The notes under the pieces are model-generated. The model was not told where the DNA came from and did not search any database. It saw nothing but the letters and a program-made list of their open reading frames with translations. The position numbers and the translations under genes were made by a program. From contig JAUXIQ010000111.1 in NCBI GenBank assembly GCA_030620925.1, forward strand, positions 1 through 6,796: a DNA stretch of 6,796 nt, written 5' to 3'. Of this stretch, positions 1 to 5,240 are shown piece after piece (the first letter of the stretch is position 1; each line of letters opens with the position of its first letter). This stretch comes from JAUXIQ01 sp030620925 [NCBI: Nitrospinota bacterium] (GTDB lineage: Bacteria; JAUXIQ01).

Positions 1-1
1 C

Positions 2-349
2 AATGAACTGCTCGTGGAGCTGCTGAAGAGAGGAGACTTAGCACCAGGGGACTTTGAGAACATTTTCTCAGTCGAATCCCAGGTCGAAGGCGAAGCGAGA
101 AGGCCGCCGGAAATTCCCGAGCAGGAAACCGCCATCCTGGAGATGGCCATAGAAAACGAAATAGTCGCCCAGGAGTTTTACAATCAGCAGGCGGAAAAGG
201 GCAGCGAACCCTTGACGCAAACCCTCTACCGGACCCTGGCAAAGCAAGAATTGAACCATGAAAAGCTGCTGAGAGCGGAACTGGACAGCGTCAAGGGCTT
301 AGGGCACTGGTTCGACTTCAGAGAATTTACCCTGGAGGCTCCAGGCTAA
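2..349 (+). CDS. Ferritin-like / rubrerythrin-family protein, C-terminal part (5' end outside window)
   Basis: The reading frame is open from the first complete codon at base 2 to a TAA at 347-349, so the gene starts upstream of the window. The GTG at 14 is in frame but is probably an internal Val. The visible 115 residues look like the second half of a four-helix ferritin-like bundle. A linker ending in GDFENIF leads to a helix with AIENEIVAQEFY, then a second helix with LAKQELNHEKLL. The Glu of the first helix and the ExxH of the second are typical di-iron ligands of rubrerythrins. The tail GHWFDFREFTLE resembles the C-terminus of small ferritin-family proteins of anaerobes. No rubredoxin (CxxC) domain is visible, so it may lack one or carry it upstream. 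A role in peroxide defence or iron handling is inferred from family. The gene converges with the VOC gene and is followed by a strong inverted repeat. Confidence 0.8.
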   Translation, partial: NELLVELLKRGDLAPGDFENIFSVESQVEGEARRPPEIPEQETAILEMAIENEIVAQEFYNQQAEKGSEPLTQTLYRTLAKQELNHEKLLRAELDSVKGLGHWFDFREFTLEAPG

Positions 350-396
350 AGAGAGGGGATGATTGGAATTTCACAAATATCCCCCGTAAGTAATAA

Positions 397-428
397 CAGA
401 GGTCAGTCCTGATCAGGGCTGACCTCTG
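397..428 (+). terminator. Long inverted repeat, probable terminator of the ferritin-like gene
   Basis: The 10-base arms CAGAGGTCAG and CTGACCTCTG are exact complements. The interior continues through one G-U pair and five further pairs (CCTGA/TCAGG), leaving a GATC tetraloop. It begins 47 bases after the stop codon at 349. The following T-run is short and offset (CAACCTTTT), so termination strength is uncertain. The stem is near-symmetric and could also act on transcripts from the opposite strand. Confidence 0.6.
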
Positions 429-449
429 CAACCTTTTGATATTCTAGAA

Positions 450-480
450 AAATAGAGCGGTTTCTCCTTCCGCTCTATTT
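450..480 (-). terminator. Rho-independent terminator of the VOC gene, overlapping its stop codon
   Basis: An exact 11-bp stem (AAATAGAGCGG at 450-460 with CCGCTCTATTT at 470-480) encloses a 9-base loop. Read on the minus strand, the stem runs into TATTTTTCT, a good U-tract. The TAG stop of the minus-strand VOC gene (475-477) lies inside the first arm of this stem. On the plus strand the trailing T-run is only three bases, so the site mainly serves the minus strand. Confidence 0.8.
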
Positions 481-909
481 CTTCAAATCCTCCATCAGCT
501 CCAGGGTAACGCCGTCGGGGTCTTTGAAATAGACCACTTTCATCTCGCCCCTAACACTCTGCGGCTCGCTGTAAAACTCGAGCCCCATTTCCTTCAGTTT
601 CGCGCACATACCGTCCAGGTCTGTGACGTTGAAAGCGATGTGGGTGAGCCCGTTGTCGCACTGCCTCCTCCCCGCCGGCAGCGTGTCGCCCACCGGGTTA
701 GTATACTGGAAAAGCTCTATGCGCTGGTTGCTCACCTCCAGCATGACTATGCGCGTACTGGCCCCCGGAAGCCCAACTATCACCCCCAACTCTTCGGTCT
801 TGATCTCCACATCCATGGCCACCTCCATGCCCAGAAAGTCTCTATAGAAAGCCAGGGAGCGTTCCATATCCGCCACGGAAATCGCCGTATGATTCACGGA
901 AATAAGCAT
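475..909 (-). CDS. VOC-family (glyoxalase/bleomycin-resistance/dioxygenase fold) metalloprotein
   Basis: A complete 144-residue single-domain VOC protein with two beta-alpha-beta-beta-beta modules, at about residues 1-68 and 86-140. The likely metal ligands follow the glyoxalase I pattern: His7 (VNHTAI), Glu65 (RIELFQ), His90 (LTHIAF) and Glu137 (GVTLELME). The end PDGVTLELME is the usual C-terminal motif. Family members include lactoylglutathione lyase, methylmalonyl-CoA epimerase, fosfomycin-modifying enzymes and ring-cleaving dioxygenases. The sequence alone does not tell me which substrate this one uses, although an isomerase or lyase activity fits the intact ligand set. The ATG at 907-909 is supported by AGAGAGGG (917-924) seven bases upstream. 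The gene stands alone, transcribed divergently from scpA and convergently with the ferritin-like gene, with its own predicted promoter and terminator. Confidence 0.88.
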   Translation of the reverse strand: MLISVNHTAISVADMERSLAFYRDFLGMEVAMDVEIKTEELGVIVGLPGASTRIVMLEVSNQRIELFQYTNPVGDTLPAGRRQCDNGLTHIAFNVTDLDGMCAKLKEMGLEFYSEPQSVRGEMKVVYFKDPDGVTLELMEDLKK

Positions 910-957
910 CTGACAGCCCTCTCTATGGTTGGTTTATCCCTAACAAAACGCCGACTT

Positions 958-986
958 ATAGTAACCCAGGGGGTATACTTTTACAA
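958..986 (-). promoter_or_regulatory. Predicted sigma70-type promoter of the VOC gene
   Basis: On the minus strand TTGTAA (981-986) and TACTAT (958-963) are separated by exactly 17 bases. Each matches four of six consensus positions. It lies 49 bases upstream of the VOC start codon in the divergent spacer, where a promoter is needed. Individual hexamers are only moderate, so this is a plausible but unproven call. Confidence 0.45.
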
Positions 987-1043
987 GGTCTTTCGCAGCT
1001 TGATGCTTAGTATAGAACGAGCGCATTGGCCAGAAAAGACCTT
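985..1043. repeat. Widely spaced inverted repeat in the divergent spacer
   Basis: AAGGTCTTT (985-993) and AAAGACCTT (1035-1043) are exact 9-base complements separated by 41 bases. The left arm overlaps the predicted -35 of the VOC promoter. It could be a split operator or the closing stem of a folded RNA. No regulator is encoded nearby to favour either. Confidence 0.45.
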
Positions 1044-1050
1044 ATGCAGG

Positions 1051-1067
1051 GGCGCCTTCAAGGCGCC
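1051..1067. repeat. GC-rich perfect hairpin in the scpA upstream region
   Basis: GGCGCCTT (1051-1058) and AAGGCGCC (1060-1067) are exact complements around a single C, so at least six GC-rich pairs can form. TTTTT follows at 1076-1080 after an eight-base gap, which is loose for an intrinsic terminator. No plus-strand gene lies between here and the minus-strand VOC gene, so if it terminates anything it would be a non-coding transcript. Confidence 0.5.
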
Positions 1068-1080
1068 GGCAAGAGTTTTT

Positions 1081-1104
1081 AGGGCTTTTTTAAAAAAGGC
1101 CCCT
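1081..1104. repeat. Imperfect inverted repeat centred on a T6A6 tract
   Basis: AGGGC (1081-1085) and GGCCCCT (1098-1104) flank TTTTTTAAAAAA (1086-1097). GGGC can pair with GCCC allowing one bulged G. The A/T core lies just upstream of the extended -10 at 1123 and may work as an UP-like element rather than as an RNA hairpin. Confidence 0.45.
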
Positions 1105-1128
1105 CAAATTTCAGGTATATGCTATAAT
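1086..1128 (+). promoter_or_regulatory. Predicted extended -10 promoter of the scpA operon
   Basis: TATAAT at 1123-1128 is a perfect -10 hexamer preceded by TGC (1120-1122), the extended -10 arrangement. No recognisable -35 exists at the expected 1100-1105 (CCCCTC). The T6A6 tract at 1086-1097 would fall at about -49 to -38 from a start near 1135, the position of an UP element. Extended -10 promoters commonly tolerate a missing -35. It sits about 65 bases upstream of the scpA ATG with no other gene between. Confidence 0.6.
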
Positions 1129-1199
1129 CGAGTCGTAAACGCACCGGACTTATACAAATTTCACCAGGAAATATCCCAAACCGACCAGCAGGGTAATAG

Positions 1200-1916
1200 A
1201 TGAACTATCAGGTCAAGCTTGAGATATTCGAGGGCCCGTTAGACTTCCTGTTAAACCTCATAAAGGAACAGGAGATAGATATATACGATATACCCATAGC
1301 CCAAATCACCCACCAATACCTGGAATATCTTGACCTCATGCGGGAGCTGAACCTGGACATAGCCGGTGAGTTCCTGGTTATGGCGTCGACCCTGATCCAT
1401 ATAAAGTCCAGATTGCTGCTGCCTCCTCCCCTGGAAGAGGTTGAGGGAGAAGAAGAAGGCATAGACCCCAGGGAGGAACTGGTGCAGCGGCTGCTCGAAT
1501 ACAACAAATTTACAGACGCCGCCGAGGGTCTACGGGAGCGGGAATCGGTATTCATGAATGTATACGGCAGGGAAACCTCCCCCGACTACGAGGGGTTGGA
1601 GGAGGACGTCTATCTGGAAGTCTCCCTGTTCGATCTCCTTTCGGCATTCAAAAAAGTGCTGGAAAAGGTCGAAGAACGCGGGGGAGAGATCATAATTGCC
1701 GACGAACTGACGGTGACCGACCGGATAAACCAGATCCTGGAAACGCTTAAAGAGGACACGGCCACCCCCTTCGCCGACCTGTTTGAGGGAGCCTCCGGGC
1801 GTATGGAAGTCATCGTGACTTTCCTGGCCCTTCTGGAGCTCATCAGGTTGAGGATGGTCCAGGTTCGCCAGGGGGCCGAGTTCGGGAGTATCTGGATTTT
1901 CCTGCGCGGCGTATAG
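1200..1916 (+). CDS. scpA: Segregation and condensation protein A (ScpA, kleisin)
   Basis: ScpA is the bacterial kleisin that bridges the two heads of the SMC dimer and, with ScpB, forms the condensin that compacts and segregates the nucleoid. The N-terminal domain shows the family signature: YQVKLEIFEGPLDFLLNLI (residues 3-21), then DIYDIPIAQITHQYLEYL (27-44) and the helix with EFLVMASTLIHIKSRLLLP (57-75), which contacts the SMC neck. An acidic linker (about 77-93) follows. The C-terminal winged helix (about 195-238, with VTFLALLELIRL) would bind the SMC head cap. At 238 residues it is full length. The ATG at 1200 has AGGG at 1190-1193 with a six-base spacer, and the protein begins exactly where the family does. 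It heads a co-directional run with scpB and the rluB-type gene. Confidence 0.96.
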   Translation: MNYQVKLEIFEGPLDFLLNLIKEQEIDIYDIPIAQITHQYLEYLDLMRELNLDIAGEFLVMASTLIHIKSRLLLPPPLEEVEGEEEGIDPREELVQRLLEYNKFTDAAEGLRERESVFMNVYGRETSPDYEGLEEDVYLEVSLFDLLSAFKKVLEKVEERGGEIIIADELTVTDRINQILETLKEDTATPFADLFEGASGRMEVIVTFLALLELIRLRMVQVRQGAEFGSIWIFLRGV

Positions 1917-1998
1917 GAATCTTTTCCGACGCTGCTGTTATACAAAGACCATGGTGCCGGGCCAGGCGTCCTGCATCTGATAGCGATCTGAGGAAGCA

Positions 1999-2535
1999 AT
2001 GGACCTGGAGACCGCCAGCTCAGTCATTGAATCGGTGCTTTTCGTGGCAGATGAACCGCTCACCGTTGAACGCCTGACAGAGCTTTTCGACGGGGAGCTG
2101 GACAAGAAGACCATAGTAGAAATAATGGAGCGGATTTCCGAAAGCTATGATGGTCGTCCCATCCAGCTCATCGAAGTAGCCAACGGATACAAACTCTGCA
2201 CAAAGCCCGAATACGGCGAGTGGATAAAAAAGTTTTTCCGCGAAGAGCGTAAGCGCACGCTTTCGCAAGCGGCCCTGGAAACGCTGGCCATCATTGCCTA
2301 CCGTCAACCCATAACCACGCCGGAGATAGAAGAAATACGGGGGGTCGACGTTTCGGGTGTGTTGAAGAACCTGCTGGAAAAGAACCTCGTAAAAATCATG
2401 GGCAGAAAAGATGTGATCGGCCGTCCGATGGTTTACGGCACTACCCAGAGGTTCCTGGAACATTTCGGCCTCAAGTCTCTGTCCGATATGCCGTCCCTGG
2501 AAGAATTCCAGCAAGTCCTCGAACTGGATACATGA
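1999..2535 (+). CDS. scpB: Segregation and condensation protein B (ScpB)
   Basis: ScpB dimerises and binds the central part of ScpA to regulate the SMC-ScpAB complex. Two winged-helix domains are visible. The first covers about residues 1-83 (SVIESVLFVADEPLT and the ANGYKLCTKPEYGEWI strand region). The second covers about 88-165, with the conserved LSQAALETLAIIAYRQPIT and EIEEIRGVDVSGVLKNL, then GRPMVYGTTQRFLEHFGL. Length (178) is typical. The ATG at 1999 is preceded by GAGGA at 1990-1994, four bases upstream. An 82-base spacer separates it from scpA, longer than usual for this pair. That spacer shows no clear ORF, terminator or promoter, only a short ATCTGA direct repeat just before the ribosome site. 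Confidence 0.96.
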   Translation: MDLETASSVIESVLFVADEPLTVERLTELFDGELDKKTIVEIMERISESYDGRPIQLIEVANGYKLCTKPEYGEWIKKFFREERKRTLSQAALETLAIIAYRQPITTPEIEEIRGVDVSGVLKNLLEKNLVKIMGRKDVIGRPMVYGTTQRFLEHFGLKSLSDMPSLEEFQQVLELDT

Positions 2536-2550
2536 TGTTCTGCACAACAT
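2535..2550. repeat. Near-palindrome between scpB and the rluB-type gene
   Basis: ATGTTCTGCACAACAT is symmetric at 14 of 16 positions (ATGTT and AACAT arms around a TGCA core). It overlaps the last base of the scpB stop codon. It looks more like a small DNA-binding site than a terminator, because no T-run follows. A TATAAT at 2568-2573 lies downstream, but no clear -35 accompanies it. Confidence 0.35.
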
Positions 2551-2571
2551 AGGGATTTCTTCCGGGTTATA

Positions 2572-3330
2572 ATGAATAAAATATCGCCAACCATGCATCA
2601 TGAGAGCAGCGTGAGGCTGCAAAAGATAATCTCCATGTGGGGGATAACTTCCCGCCGCGGCGCAGAAGAGCTTATACGCAGCGGCCAGGTCACCGTCAAC
2701 GGGGCAGTGGTAAAGGACCTCGGCTTTCAGGCAGACCCCCAGGCGGACCATATAAGAGTGAAAGGGAAGCTCCTCAAGAAGCTTCCTCCAAAGATATACG
2801 TGCTGTTGAACAAACCCAGGGGCTACGTCACAACCCTCTCTGATGAGAAAAGCAGACCCACCGTGATGGACCTGTTGGAGAAGGTTAAGGGCAGGGTTTA
2901 TCCCGTGGGACGTCTCGATTACGATGTGGAAGGGCTTCTCCTCCTCACCAACGACGGGGAGCTGGCCAATGCGATAGCCCACCCCAGGAAGGAAATAATC
3001 AAAACCTATACGGTGAAAGTCAAAGGTAAACCGAATCAAACAACAATGCGCAAAGCGTCCGCGGGAATAAAACTCAAAGACGGGAGTGCTCCACATGCTC
3101 AGGTTCGGGTGATAAAGAACCTGAAAAGCAACTGCTGGCTGGAGATCAAAGTGCATGAAGGGAAGAAACACATGGTTAAAAACCTGTGCCGGGAGGTGGG
3201 GCATCCACCCTTGAAAGTGGTCCGCACCAGCATCGCCACACTAAAATTGAAGGGCCTTGCTACAGGGAATCATCGATATCTTACCGATAAAGAAATAATC
3301 GACCTCAAAAAGGTAGTGGGCCTGGAATGA
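2572..3330 (+). CDS. rluB: RluB/RsuA-family rRNA pseudouridine synthase
   Basis: Predicted to isomerise a uridine of rRNA (in RluB, the 23S helix 89-90 region) to pseudouridine. An N-terminal S4 RNA-binding domain (about residues 14-60: RLQKIISMWGITSRRGAEEL, QVTVNG) precedes the catalytic domain. This contains VLLNKPRGYVTT (77-88), the active-site loop VGRLDYDVEGLLLLTNDG with Asp116, and KTYTVKVKG (144-152). The motif usually written EGRNRQVRRM reads EGKKHMVKNL here (196-205), an unusual set of changes. The far C-terminus is short, without the basic tail of some homologues. The start is uncertain. The ATG at 2572 has a weak ribosome site, whereas family members usually begin only 2-3 residues before RLQK, so the in-frame GTG at 2611 after GAGAGCAGC is a real alternative. 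It follows scpB by 36 bases. RsuA-type specificity for 16S RNA cannot be excluded. Confidence 0.9.
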   Translation: MNKISPTMHHESSVRLQKIISMWGITSRRGAEELIRSGQVTVNGAVVKDLGFQADPQADHIRVKGKLLKKLPPKIYVLLNKPRGYVTTLSDEKSRPTVMDLLEKVKGRVYPVGRLDYDVEGLLLLTNDGELANAIAHPRKEIIKTYTVKVKGKPNQTTMRKASAGIKLKDGSAPHAQVRVIKNLKSNCWLEIKVHEGKKHMVKNLCREVGHPPLKVVRTSIATLKLKGLATGNHRYLTDKEIIDLKKVVGLE

Positions 3331-3342
3331 AGACAAGATACC

Positions 3343-3348
3343 AGGAGG
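3343..3348 (+). promoter_or_regulatory. Strong ribosome binding site that decides the start of the TPR/SLH gene
   Basis: AGGAGG lies 11 bases upstream of the ATG at 3360 and downstream of the ATG at 3327. The upstream ATG overlaps the rluB stop codon (ATGA) but has no comparable site. The downstream ATG also places a hydrophobic signal sequence directly at the N-terminus. Confidence 0.7.
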
Positions 3349-3359
3349 ACGATAACCGG

Positions 3360-4373
3360 ATGATTATAAAATCGATTGCTCTGATATCATTTATATTGAT
3401 AATTGCCGCTGCCCCTTCCTCTCGGGGGCAGGAAATTTCTCCAGCACTCCAGAGAAAAATATTCGTGCCACTGAACAAAGTAGACCCCACGCAGGGTGAA
3501 CGCGCCGAATATCTTAAAAAAGGCCAAACCGCCCTTGCAGCCGGGGAATCGAGGCAGGCCCGGACATTCTTCAACCTGGCCCTATTGCTGAACATTAAAG
3601 ACGTAGACGCCAACATGGCCCTGGGCCAGTTGCTCTACGAGGCCAAACAATATATCCAGGCCAGAGAACATTTTCTCAAAGTTCTGGAGGAAAATCCCGA
3701 CCACCTGAAGGCCCTCATGAACATGGGGAAGATAAGTTTCACCCTTTTCAAACGGACAGAAGCTTTCGAGTATTTTCAGGAAGTGGCGGAGCTTAATCCC
3801 GGCAACCCGGAGGCCACAAAATATATCAACTACATACTGGGAGAAAATCAGGTGAAGGGCGGTCTGCCCGAACAATACTACACCATACCCTATTCAGAGG
3901 CGGTTACCAGGAGTGAATTGGCGGCCCTGGTCTATTTCAGAACCGATAAACTCAAGGCTCTGAAAACCCCTCCCCAACCGCAGATCATAACAGACATCGG
4001 CGAAAGCTGGGCTAAGAAATATATACGGGAAGTCATTAAATACAAGATAATGGATATCTATCCCGATCATTCCTTCCAACCCCAGTCGACCATCAACCGC
4101 GGGGAATTCGCCCAGGTCATCATGAATCTCGTTAAAGGCCTGCATCTTTACGAGATATACCTGGAGAGCACACCACACAAAGCGCTGACCTACAGCGACA
4201 TAGACCCTTACAACAACTATTACGATGCGGTGAGGCTGGTCTCCGACCTGGAGATCATAGTTCCCGGCCAGGACATGAAATTCGGCCTGGATGGGGCCAT
4301 GAGTGGAAAGCAGGCACTGGAATATTTCGACCTTTTCGACCGCGCCGCGAGGCGGCTTCGAGCCGACAGATAA
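3360..4373 (+). CDS. Exported TPR-repeat protein with degenerate SLH-like C-terminus
   Basis: A predicted exported protein of 337 residues. The N-terminus (MIIKSIALISFILIIAAAP) is a signal peptide or membrane anchor, with no lipobox Cys. About residues 46-150 form three TPR-type helix pairs (RAEYLKKGQTALAAGE; ANMALGQLLYEAKQYIQARE; ALMNMGKISFTLFKRTEAFE), probably a protein-binding scaffold. The rest resembles three S-layer homology repeats. The first is only a remnant (VTRSELAALVYF). The second is clear, at about 208-257 (WAKKYIREVIKYKIMDIYPD, then INRGEFAQVI). The third is degenerate (YSDIDPYNNYYDAVRLVSD). SLH repeats bind cell-wall polymers or peptidoglycan; the weak ligand motifs (TRSE, NRGE, SGKQ) leave binding in doubt. 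I chose 3360 over the ATG at 3327, which overlaps the rluB stop and would put charged residues ahead of the signal. I do not recognise a specific function; envelope organisation is an inference. Confidence 0.82.
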   Translation: MIIKSIALISFILIIAAAPSSRGQEISPALQRKIFVPLNKVDPTQGERAEYLKKGQTALAAGESRQARTFFNLALLLNIKDVDANMALGQLLYEAKQYIQAREHFLKVLEENPDHLKALMNMGKISFTLFKRTEAFEYFQEVAELNPGNPEATKYINYILGENQVKGGLPEQYYTIPYSEAVTRSELAALVYFRTDKLKALKTPPQPQIITDIGESWAKKYIREVIKYKIMDIYPDHSFQPQSTINRGEFAQVIMNLVKGLHLYEIYLESTPHKALTYSDIDPYNNYYDAVRLVSDLEIIVPGQDMKFGLDGAMSGKQALEYFDLFDRAARRLRADR

Positions 4374-4391
4374 CCCCCCCAAACCGCCGCC

Positions 4392-4406
4392 GGTAAAAGT
4401 TTTACC
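4392..4406. repeat. Small inverted repeat before the CDP-alcohol phosphatidyltransferase gene
   Basis: GGTAAAA and TTTTACC flank a single G, and a partial second copy of the right half (GTTTACCC) follows at 4409-4416. It sits in the 56-base gap upstream of the ribosome site. It is too short and AT-rich to be a convincing terminator; it could be chance or a minor operator. Confidence 0.25.
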
Positions 4407-4429
4407 CTGTTTACCCACAAAGGAGAACG

Positions 4430-5098
4430 ATGAACCTCAACCATGCCGCTAATCTGCTCACGGTAAGCAGAATCATACTTACCCCTCTGTTCGCGGTGGT
4501 CGTAGCCGGAAGCGCCGATTCCACAATCGCCGCTCAAGCCGCAAAATATATTTTCCTGTGGGTCGTCATCAGCGACGTTCTCGATGGAAACCTGGCCCGG
4601 CAGAGCAGGGTAAAGAACCAGGCGGGATGTTTCCTCGATGCCCTGGCGGACCGGATATTCATCGGCATAGGCTACCTGATGATATACAAAGTATACGGCG
4701 TGCCGCCTTACTGGTTGTTTCTTATCGTGGCCTTCCGCGTGGTGGGTATGGGCGTGCTCTGGTTCATCGTCTTCTTCGCCTCCGGCCTCCGGTTTCAGAA
4801 CTTCATCGACGTTCGCAACATCATAAACGTCCCCAACCCGCTAGGAAAAACGACGGTAGACCTTCAACTCATACTTATGGGCATAGTCCTGTTCGGCGTT
4901 CTCACGTTTTTTACGGAGCCTCTCATCTACCTGGTGGCATTTTTTTCAGTAACCTCATCATTGATTTACGTATTTGCAGTGCTGAAGACGGCGTCGGGGT
5001 ATAACCCGCAGGCCGTGGGAGAGGATGAGCGCCAGGTGCTGGAGGGTATCACCGCCTGCCGGAACAAGCTGAGGAGGGCAATTCTCATCAAGTCTTAA
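4430..5098 (+). CDS. CDP-alcohol phosphatidyltransferase (PgsA-like integral membrane enzyme)
   Basis: Transfers a phosphatidyl group from CDP-diacylglycerol to an alcohol, most often glycerol 3-phosphate on the way to phosphatidylglycerol. The complete family signature is present: Asp49-x2-Asp52-Gly53-x2-Ala56-Arg57-x8-Gly66-x3-Asp70-x3-Asp74. These Asp residues hold the catalytic metals. The N-terminal NLLTVSRIILTPLFAVVV is typical of the PgsA branch, and GKTT (139-142) sits where PgsA proteins have a GKxKT motif. About six hydrophobic segments are visible (roughly 10-28, 34-50, 76-90, 94-117, 144-162 and 164-186), followed by a charged 36-residue tail. At 222 residues it is slightly longer than common PgsA proteins, mainly through that tail. 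AGGAG at 4421-4425 supports the ATG. It closes the run that begins with scpA. The alcohol substrate is not decided by the sequence, so I give no symbol. Confidence 0.9.
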   Translation: MNLNHAANLLTVSRIILTPLFAVVVAGSADSTIAAQAAKYIFLWVVISDVLDGNLARQSRVKNQAGCFLDALADRIFIGIGYLMIYKVYGVPPYWLFLIVAFRVVGMGVLWFIVFFASGLRFQNFIDVRNIINVPNPLGKTTVDLQLILMGIVLFGVLTFFTEPLIYLVAFFSVTSSLIYVFAVLKTASGYNPQAVGEDERQVLEGITACRNKLRRAILIKS

Positions 5099-5135
5099 GA
5101 ATTATTTAAGACATGGTTCTGCTCGGTGATATGCC

Positions 5136-5165
5136 TTGACAACGAGGCTGAGCGTTACATAGAAT
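5136..5165 (+). promoter_or_regulatory. Near-consensus sigma70 promoter for folD-xseA
   Basis: TTGACA (5136-5141) matches all six -35 positions, and TAGAAT (5160-5165) matches five of six -10 positions, with 18 bases between them. It lies in the 142-base gap after the phosphatidyltransferase gene and predicts a transcript start near 5172, leaving a leader of about 70 bases ahead of folD. This is the best hexamer pair in the window. Confidence 0.72.
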
Positions 5166-5190
5166 TTCAAGGTATCGTAAAACCCCGGGA

Positions 5191-5203
5191 ACCGCTCGGC
5201 GGT
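5191..5203 (+). other. Small hairpin in the predicted folD leader
   Basis: ACCGC and GCGGT can pair around TCG. It is followed by an AT-rich stretch (5205-5227) with TATATT and AATATA ends, then the weak ribosome site GAGAG at 5231-5235. The leader has no resemblance I can see to a tetrahydrofolate riboswitch, and the stem is too short to call a regulator. Confidence 0.25.
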
Positions 5204-5240
5204 CTATATTGTAATGTACGTAATATAAAAGAGAGAAATA

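Noticed and set aside
1051-1080. Intrinsic terminator of an upstream plus-strand gene
   Set aside because: No plus-strand gene lies upstream within the spacer, and the T-run is eight bases from the stem. It is kept only as a hairpin.
640-1203. A 187-codon plus-strand frame running through the VOC gene and the spacer into scpA
   Set aside because: More than a third is antisense to the VOC gene and the rest covers the hairpins and promoters. The product is basic with no domain, and its end overlaps the scpA start.
2020-3204. A 394-codon open frame on the minus strand opposite scpB and the rluB-type gene
   Set aside because: It lies wholly antisense to two clearly conserved genes and their spacer. 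Its Phe/His/Leu/Tyr-rich translation has no recognisable domain and fits the complement of Lys/Glu-rich coding sequence.
3327-3359. ATG overlapping the rluB stop codon as start of the TPR/SLH gene
   Set aside because: It would place eleven mostly polar and charged residues ahead of the signal peptide and lacks a good ribosome site. The AGGAGG at 3343 serves the ATG at 3360.
5094-5110. CTTAA/TTAAG inverted repeat at the end of the phosphatidyltransferase gene as a terminator
   Set aside because: The stem is five A/T-rich pairs with no T-run after it, too weak to support a terminator call.
5172-5240. A tetrahydrofolate riboswitch ahead of folD
   Set aside because: The leader is only about 70 bases, AT-rich, and shows just one 5-bp hairpin. 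I could not find the conserved core of the known class.
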